Below, one piece after another: positions 6,752 through 11,282 of a DNA stretch of 11,282 nucleotides (position 1 is the stretch's first letter; each line of letters begins with the position of its first letter). A program made the position numbers and the translations under genes. Source of the DNA: Actinomycetota bacterium (GTDB lineage Bacteria; Actinomycetota; Actinomycetes; S36-B12; UBA5976); assembly GCA_026392535.1 (NCBI GenBank), contig JAPLBX010000054.1:1-11282 (forward strand), in the 5' to 3' direction. Under the pieces are notes generated by a model. It ran no database searches. It was not told the origin of the DNA and saw only the letters and a list, made by a program, of their open reading frames with translations.

Positions 6752-7821
6752 AAGTCTGCCAAAAGGCTTTTCAGCTTCGCAAGCAATCCAGTTACGTCTT
6801 CTTCAGCTGTGTCGAATGAGCACATCAAACGAACCTGACCTGTTGCTTGATTCCAAACATAAAATCGGTAATCCTGCTGGAGTTTTTCGGTGATCTCTGC
6901 TGGAAGAATCGGAAAGACTGCATTTGCTTCCGCTTTGTTTGGAATCTGAACAGATGGATTCGACTTCGCGATTTCTGTTATTCCAGCATAAAGCTTGGCT
7001 GCCATCGCGTTTGCGTGGCGAGCGTTTGCGATCGCAATAGCTGCATTGTTTTCAAAAAGCGCATTTAATTGGCAAGAAACAAAGCGCATTTTGGAGGTCA
7101 ATTGCATTGAAGTTTTTCTTAAGTATGGAAGCGCCTCAGCTAGTTGCTTGCCACGTGCTGTTGAAGTGTCAGTAACAATCACAGCTTCGGCAGCAAGAGC
7201 GCCAATCTTGGTTCCGCCAAGTGAAACTAGATCTACTCCAACTTTGGTTGTGAAATCTGCCAAGCTAAGTCCAAGTGCAGCGGCGGCATTTGAAATTCTT
7301 GCTCCGTCTAAATGGAGGAGAAGTCCATTCTTATGTGCAACATCTGCCAGCGCCTTGATTTCTTCTGGCTGATAAAGAGTTCCAAGCTCAGTGGTCTGAG
7401 TAATACTAATTACTGCTGGTTGCGCTCTGTGAACTACTCCCATGTCAAACAATTGGCTTTCAACAAGTTCAACAGTGAGTTTGCCGGTGGAAGATGGAAC
7501 TGTCCAAAGTTTTAGCCCACCCATTTTTTCAGGTGCGCCACCTTCATCAACGTGTATGTGTGCAGTATCGAGACAGATCACTGCTTCCCAACGCTTACAA
7601 GCAGCTTGCAAAGCAATTACGTTCGCACCGGTGCCATTAAATACTGGGAAGCCAACTGCGTTTAGTCCAAACAGTTCTTTTACTACTGAGTCGAAGCGTT
7701 CTGTTTCAGAATCTTCACCGTATGCAACTTCATGACCATGGTTGACTCTTCCAATTGCATCAAAAACAGCTGGATGTAAGCCGGCGTAGTTATCGCTAGC
7801 AAAACCTCTTGGATTATTCAC
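6748..7821 (-). CDS. Threonine aldolase family PLP-dependent enzyme (low-specificity L-threonine aldolase-like)
   Basis: With the GTG start at 7821 the protein has 357 residues, the usual size for this fold-type I family, which splits L-threonine or L-allo-threonine into glycine and acetaldehyde. Visible landmarks: N-terminal FASDNYAGLHP (7-17), YGED with the following phosphate-contacting region (34-37), FNGTGAN (61-67, cofactor phosphate), HIHVDEGGAPE (88-98), the LDGAR motif (171-175) with Asp172 contacting the PLP ring nitrogen, and SLGGTKIG (200-207) with Lys205 as Schiff-base lysine. Specificity towards serine, beta-hydroxy amino acids or related substrates cannot be told. A longer frame to 7896 exists but would overlap the regulator by over 80 bases; the GTG has GAGGAG four bases upstream and opens directly into the conserved N-terminus. 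Its first 8 bases overlap the end of the Lrp/AsnC gene, implying coupled translation and co-regulation. Confidence 0.9.
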   Translation of the reverse strand: MNNPRGFASDNYAGLHPAVFDAIGRVNHGHEVAYGEDSETERFDSVVKELFGLNAVGFPVFNGTGANVIALQAACKRWEAVICLDTAHIHVDEGGAPEKMGGLKLWTVPSSTGKLTVELVESQLFDMGVVHRAQPAVISITQTTELGTLYQPEEIKALADVAHKNGLLLHLDGARISNAAAALGLSLADFTTKVGVDLVSLGGTKIGALAAEAVIVTDTSTARGKQLAEALPYLRKTSMQLTSKMRFVSCQLNALFENNAAIAIANARHANAMAAKLYAGITEIAKSNPSVQIPNKAEANAVFPILPAEITEKLQQDYRFYVWNQATGQVRLMCSFDTAEEDVTGLLAKLKSLLADF

Positions 7822-8272
7822 TTGGCTCCTCAGGAATGGCAGGTGGTCTGGATTCGAATGCGGTTGAAAGAATGACACTTGTCTTGGTTGAAACATTTGC
7901 GGTGGAGCGGATTCTTGCTAGTAGTTCTTCAAGTGCTTCAGGGTCAGCTACTGCAACTTTGACAATGTATGACTCAACACCAGCCACCGACCAGCATGAT
8001 TCAATTTCTGGTATCGCTGAGATTTTTTCAACCACGTCGTCTGGCGCAGCAGGATCTATTGGTGTCAGCGATACCAAAGCATTAATTTTCAGTCCAACTT
8101 CGCGCTTATCAACTTCTGCTCGATAGCCAGTGATGATTCCCTTGGCTTCGAGTTTCTTGACCCGCTGATGGAGAGTAGAACTTGGTACATCTAACTTTGC
8201 AGCAAAGTCAGAGAGCGATAATGAAGAATCCTTGGCCAAAGCGAGGACGATTGTTCGATCGAGTGATTCCAT
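7814..8272 (-). CDS. Lrp/AsnC family transcriptional regulator
   Basis: A 152-residue regulator of the usual family length. An N-terminal winged helix-turn-helix spans about 4-55 (LSDFAAKLDVPSSTLHQRVKKLEAKGIITGY, cited here in parts: first helix 20-27, recognition helix 31-42, wing after 44). The RAM/AsnC ligand-binding domain follows from about 60 to 139, with the conserved glycine turn in SVAGVESYIVKV (95-106), where effectors (often amino acids) bind at the oligomer interface. The C-terminal tail (142-152) is Pro/Glu-rich. It lies 14 bases after the DUF6421-like gene and overlaps the aldolase gene by 8 bases, so it probably controls this operon in response to an amino acid; threonine, serine or glycine would be natural candidates, but that is inference. 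There is no Shine-Dalgarno before the ATG; a CATACT box at 8284-8279 ends six bases upstream, which would permit a leaderless internal transcript. Confidence 0.93.
   Translation of the reverse strand: MESLDRTIVLALAKDSSLSLSDFAAKLDVPSSTLHQRVKKLEAKGIITGYRAEVDKREVGLKINALVSLTPIDPAAPDDVVEKISAIPEIESCWSVAGVESYIVKVAVADPEALEELLARIRSTANVSTKTSVILSTAFESRPPAIPEEPSE
7826..7831 (-). promoter_or_regulatory. Ribosome binding site that fixes the aldolase start
   Basis: GAGGAG on the minus strand, four bases before the GTG at 7821. It lies within the last codons of the Lrp/AsnC gene and decides in favour of GTG over the upstream ATG at 7896, which has no comparable site. Confidence 0.8.
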
Positions 8273-8286
8273 GCTGAAAGTATGCC

Positions 8287-10377
8287 CTAGCCCGTAATGC
8301 CTTTGGTAGACAGAACCAAGTCTGAAAGCTTGCGGTTCAGGGTCTCATAAAACACATTGAGCGGGAACTCATCATCAAGCACTAAGTTCACAACTTCCTT
8401 GAGCTCGCCACCGGTCGGCAATTGGTCGGTGCCTTTGGCCCAATTAGATGCAGGATGTGGCGGAACCAACCCTTTAACGAATTCGTATGAGGCAATCCAT
8501 TGCGCCAACCGCGAGCGATTGATTCCATCGTGATACAGCGCATCAACCTTGTCGCAGAGTTCAAGGACTGAATCAATGACCTTGTCCCACTCAAAAGTCA
8601 GCCGATTGTCTCGCCAGTGGAGCGCACCCGATTGGTGAAGATGTGCGAACATGATTTGGCCGCCAAGTCCGTCATAGTTTCGAGTTCGATCACCTGTAAT
8701 TGGAAAGCGGAACAAACGATCAAACAAAATCGCATAACGAATGTATTTTGCGAGATAGTCGCCCTCTGCGTCCAAGACGATGGTTTCGCGAAATGTTGTC
8801 AGGTCGCATCTAAGTTCTTCCAACGCATACATCCAAAACGGCATCCGCTGCTTAATCATGAATGGATCAAAAGGCAGATCACCGCGTGAGTGGGTGCGAT
8901 CGTGAATTAAATCCCACAACACAAAAGTTTCCTGTGCCAAAAGTTGATCTGAAATCAACTCATCAGCGCTTGCCGGAAGTGGGATGCAGAGAAGTTCCTT
9001 TGCACCCGTTACGACCTTGCGAAATCTTGCAGCTTCGCGATCGCAGAAAATTCCACCCCAGTAGTAGGTAGCCACTTCTCTAACCGCAACAGTTTCTGGG
9101 AAAAACACCGCCGAGTTAGTGTCATAGCCGGATGTGAAGCCAACAAATTCAATCGGGATTAAGGCTGGGTTGGAGTACTTCTTCTCTTTAGCTGCAAGCC
9201 AATCTGGCCAGAATGTATTGGTAACTAAAACTTCTAGATTCCGATTTGGATTTCCATTCTGGGTGTACATTGAAAAGATGGCCAAATTCTGCACATCGTT
9301 TTTTCGAATGAGATCTGGTCTGAATAGCTCAAGGGATTCATAGAAATCAGGTGTTTTGAACCCGTTATCACGCCATTTTTCTACGTCTTTTATTGCCTGT
9401 GCAAGATATTCGTTTTGGTGCGAGAAGTTTGGAGAAAGCTCGCGAATGCCGATAATTAGTTTCTCAATAAGTGCTGCTGCAGAAGAATGAAGCGACTCGT
9501 CTTCGATTGCACCTTCTTTGCTCTGCATTGGTCGAAGACTTTCAATCACTTCCTGCATCGACATCCACGCTGGGTTGTTGGCTAATTCGGTTCGTGCAGC
9601 AGCAACATCTCGCTTATCCGATTTTGATCCGAGCGTTAAGAACCCTAAAACGTTTAACAAAAGTTTTGCATTGTCTAAATCGTTTACCGAGTCGTCTCCA
9701 AATATGTCAGAGTCAGCAATCACCACGATTTTGCCTTCGCCGTTTTGCAAAGCTACTGCGACCGGAGTTTGGGCAGGAAGGGCAGACTCACTCGTGGTCA
9801 AGAAAACTTCACCAGCAAAATCATTTGCAAGTTCCAGTGTTCCAGATCGATAAATCACAACATCGTGAACCATGAATCGGAAATCAGAAAGTAGAAGAGT
9901 GGGAAATTCTGGCATTGGCCATGAAGCTACATTTTGAAAGTTTCTGGTTGAATCTTGCACAGTCTCATTTGTGAGCTTGATTCCATATTTCCCAATTAGC
10001 TCATTGAAGTTGTTGCCATATTTGGCTTGCTCGTTTTCACCTAGGACGAGAAGCCCACCGCCGGCCGCAACGAATTCTTGGATGGTTTGAATTTCATCAT
10101 TCTCATAAACAGGGGAGCCGTAACCAACGGTTTTTTCCCAATCTGAGTTTGCGCAGTGAGGCAAAACCAAGACGTCAACATCTTCCAAGACCGAATGCGT
10201 GATCGTGCCAATCTTGTGAGGCAAAACCTTATGCCCGGCTTCTTGTGCCAGTTCCTGAAACTTGGCGTAGCTAGCATCAGCTGGATTGGCAGGATTCATT
10301 TGCTGGGCAAGACTCAAATCAATTGTCCAGGCCTGCGAATGAGCCTGGTCAATCAGAATTCGGGATATTCTCTGCAT
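8287..10377 (-). CDS. Two-part protein: glutamine-amidotransferase-like N-terminal region fused to a DUF6421-like region
   Basis: A 696-residue soluble protein without signal peptide or membrane segments. Residues 1-250 look like a Rossmann-like, class I amidotransferase/DUF4350-type domain: strand RILIDQAHSQAW (6-17), VDVLVLPHC (67-75), a GGGLLVLGE turn (106-114) and KIVVIADSDIFGDD (216-229); no nucleophile elbow is evident, so it may bind rather than hydrolyse. A helical linker spans about 260-340. The C-terminal region resembles what I recall as actinobacterial DUF6421 proteins. It holds HDRTH (492-496), then RGDLPFDPF and EELRCD (520-525), a pattern that could be a metal site. Further conserved-looking segments are GDRTRNYDG (562-570) and HLHQSGALHW (579-588). 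Function unknown. AAGGTG precedes the ATG by four bases and a TAGAAT box (10413-10408) may be its -10. It heads a minus-strand operon with the Lrp/AsnC and aldolase genes. The domain names are from memory; the fusion should be checked by profile search. Confidence 0.72.
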   Translation of the reverse strand: MQRISRILIDQAHSQAWTIDLSLAQQMNPANPADASYAKFQELAQEAGHKVLPHKIGTITHSVLEDVDVLVLPHCANSDWEKTVGYGSPVYENDEIQTIQEFVAAGGGLLVLGENEQAKYGNNFNELIGKYGIKLTNETVQDSTRNFQNVASWPMPEFPTLLLSDFRFMVHDVVIYRSGTLELANDFAGEVFLTTSESALPAQTPVAVALQNGEGKIVVIADSDIFGDDSVNDLDNAKLLLNVLGFLTLGSKSDKRDVAAARTELANNPAWMSMQEVIESLRPMQSKEGAIEDESLHSSAAALIEKLIIGIRELSPNFSHQNEYLAQAIKDVEKWRDNGFKTPDFYESLELFRPDLIRKNDVQNLAIFSMYTQNGNPNRNLEVLVTNTFWPDWLAAKEKKYSNPALIPIEFVGFTSGYDTNSAVFFPETVAVREVATYYWGGIFCDREAARFRKVVTGAKELLCIPLPASADELISDQLLAQETFVLWDLIHDRTHSRGDLPFDPFMIKQRMPFWMYALEELRCDLTTFRETIVLDAEGDYLAKYIRYAILFDRLFRFPITGDRTRNYDGLGGQIMFAHLHQSGALHWRDNRLTFEWDKVIDSVLELCDKVDALYHDGINRSRLAQWIASYEFVKGLVPPHPASNWAKGTDQLPTGGELKEVVNLVLDDEFPLNVFYETLNRKLSDLVLSTKGITG

Positions 10378-10527
10378 TTTGCACCTTATTCTTGGAAATT
10401 CTCCATGATTCTATGGCAAAAGACGCATTTCCTCCATATCCGCAGTGAGTTCCACGAGCGCTTTAAGGCCAAACTCAATCTACGCCCACTTAAGAGGCCT
10501 AGATAGGCTCTTCACTCTCAACAAATC

Positions 10528-11282
10528 ATGAAAATAGGTGCGACCTTGAAAGCAGTAATCACTGGTATGAATGGTGCAGTCGCACCACAGGTTGCAAAGT
10601 TTTTTACCAGTAAAGGGATTGAAGTAGTTTCGTTCGATCGCAGCATCATTGACATCAATGACGAAAAAGCTATTGCTAAATTTTTGGCAGATGAAAAACC
10701 AAACTATTTCTTACACATAGCAACCGGCCCAGCTCAGTGGGCAGAAACCAATGCTCGTCTCTGTCGAGAATCTGACATCCATTTTTTGTTCACAAGTACC
10801 GTGAGTGTTTTCTCAGAACAAAGCTCTGGACCCTACACAATCGAAAGCACGCCTAATGCTGAAGATGATTATGGAAAATACAAGAGAGAGTGTGAATCAA
10901 AAGTTACAGCCGTAAATCCTGATGCCTTGATTGCAAGGTTAGGTTGGCAGATTGGTCACCAAGCCGGATCAAACAATATGTTTGATTACCTTGAAAGAAC
11001 GATGAATGACAATGGTTTTATTGAGGCAAGTGATACTTGGTATCCATCCTGTTCATTTATGGAAGATACTGCAGCTGCGCTTTTTGATTTAGTCACAACC
11101 TCTGCCAGCGGACTGTACTTGCTCAACAGCAATAAACGCAGTTCTTTTTATGAAATCGTAAATGGGATTAACGAAGAGCTAAACCGCTGGCAAGTAAAAA
11201 AAGGTAGTAGCCCAAATCGCGATGATCGAATGTTTGATGACCGCGTGACGATTCAAAGTATCGAAGAGAAGTTGGGTCTATA
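10528..11282 (+). CDS. RmlD-like SDR family reductase/epimerase, 3' end at the window edge
   Basis: The frame is open to the window end (251 codons, then TA, which may begin the stop codon). It encodes a Rossmann-fold extended SDR of the dTDP-4-dehydrorhamnose reductase type: nucleotide-binding loop VITGMNGAVAP (10-20), Asp37 at the end of the second strand, FTSTVSVFSE (88-97) carrying the catalytic Ser/Thr region, and the active-site pair Tyr115-x3-Lys119 (YGKYK). The following IARLGWQIG (135-143) matches the substrate-side segment of this family. The third glycine of the cofactor loop is Ala19. The probable substrate is a nucleotide sugar, but other SDR substrates cannot be excluded. No ribosome binding site precedes ATG 10528; TTG at 10546 would begin MKAVITG, the usual family start, and has AGGTG five bases upstream, so it may be the real start. 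The gene is divergent from the DUF6421-like gene across about 150 bases with no clear feature beyond a possible minus-strand -10 box. Confidence 0.82.
   Translation, partial: MKIGATLKAVITGMNGAVAPQVAKFFTSKGIEVVSFDRSIIDINDEKAIAKFLADEKPNYFLHIATGPAQWAETNARLCRESDIHFLFTSTVSVFSEQSSGPYTIESTPNAEDDYGKYKRECESKVTAVNPDALIARLGWQIGHQAGSNNMFDYLERTMNDNGFIEASDTWYPSCSFMEDTAAALFDLVTTSASGLYLLNSNKRSSFYEIVNGINEELNRWQVKKGSSPNRDDRMFDDRVTIQSIEEKLGL

Noticed and set aside
7822..7896. Upstream ATG extension of the aldolase gene
   Set aside because: It would overlap the regulator gene by 83 bases, has no ribosome binding site and adds residues not typical for the family; the GTG at 7821 has GAGGAG and begins at the conserved N-terminus.
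10156..10506. Plus-strand open frame spanning the start of the DUF6421-like gene and the intergenic space
   Set aside because: Mostly antisense to a strong coding region, with no ribosome binding site or protein-like motifs.
1..11282. CRISPR arrays, insertion sequences, phage genes or attachment sites
   Set aside because: No direct-repeat arrays, transposase or integrase motifs, or duplication of the tRNA 3' end were seen in the window.

Overview
The window looks like a compact piece of a low-GC actinobacterial genome (by eye GC is in the mid-40s percent, not computed). The fused CysNC, a carbonic anhydrase closely resembling mycobacterial Rv1284, a CDP-alcohol phosphatidyltransferase of actinobacterial style, a DUF6421-like protein and AGGAG-type ribosome binding sites all fit this. 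Very short or overlapping gene junctions suggest a streamlined lineage such as the freshwater acI/Nanopelagicales group. That assignment is inference, not proof.

Layout. (1) 1-3267, plus strand: the 3' part of a bifunctional sulfate adenylyltransferase large subunit/APS kinase (cysNC, cut by the window edge). It overlaps a CDP-alcohol phosphatidyltransferase by 4 bases, and a family 2 glycosyltransferase follows after 1 base. This is almost certainly one operon: it makes PAPS and probably assembles a phospho-alcohol lipid or glycopolymer that may be sulfated. (2) 3268-3747: a 480-base intergenic region holding a possible promoter and a striking set of mutually exclusive RNA helices that ends in a strong intrinsic terminator. 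(3) 3748-4326: a beta-class carbonic anhydrase with its own terminator. (4) 4445-4517: tRNA-Arg(ACG), followed 24 bases later by a peptidase S51/cyanophycinase-like protein that has no visible Shine-Dalgarno sequence. (5) 5345-6751: a secreted protein, probably a beta-propeller, of unknown function. Its stop codon overlaps the stop codon of the convergent minus-strand operon.

(6) 10377-6748, minus strand: a 696-residue protein joining a glutamine-amidotransferase-like N-terminal region to a DUF6421-like region, then an Lrp/AsnC regulator 14 bases downstream, then a threonine-aldolase-family PLP enzyme that overlaps the regulator by 8 bases. The arrangement suggests amino-acid-responsive control of a small metabolic module. 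(7) 10528 to the window end, plus strand and divergent: an RmlD-like SDR reductase/epimerase, cut or just about to end at the window edge.

The least explained parts are the switch-like RNA at 3434-3572, the DUF6421 fusion with an HxxxH/EE pattern that could bind metal, and the CysNC - CDP-alcohol transferase - GT2 cassette whose transferase has His in place of the fourth motif Asp. No mobile elements or CRISPR arrays were seen.
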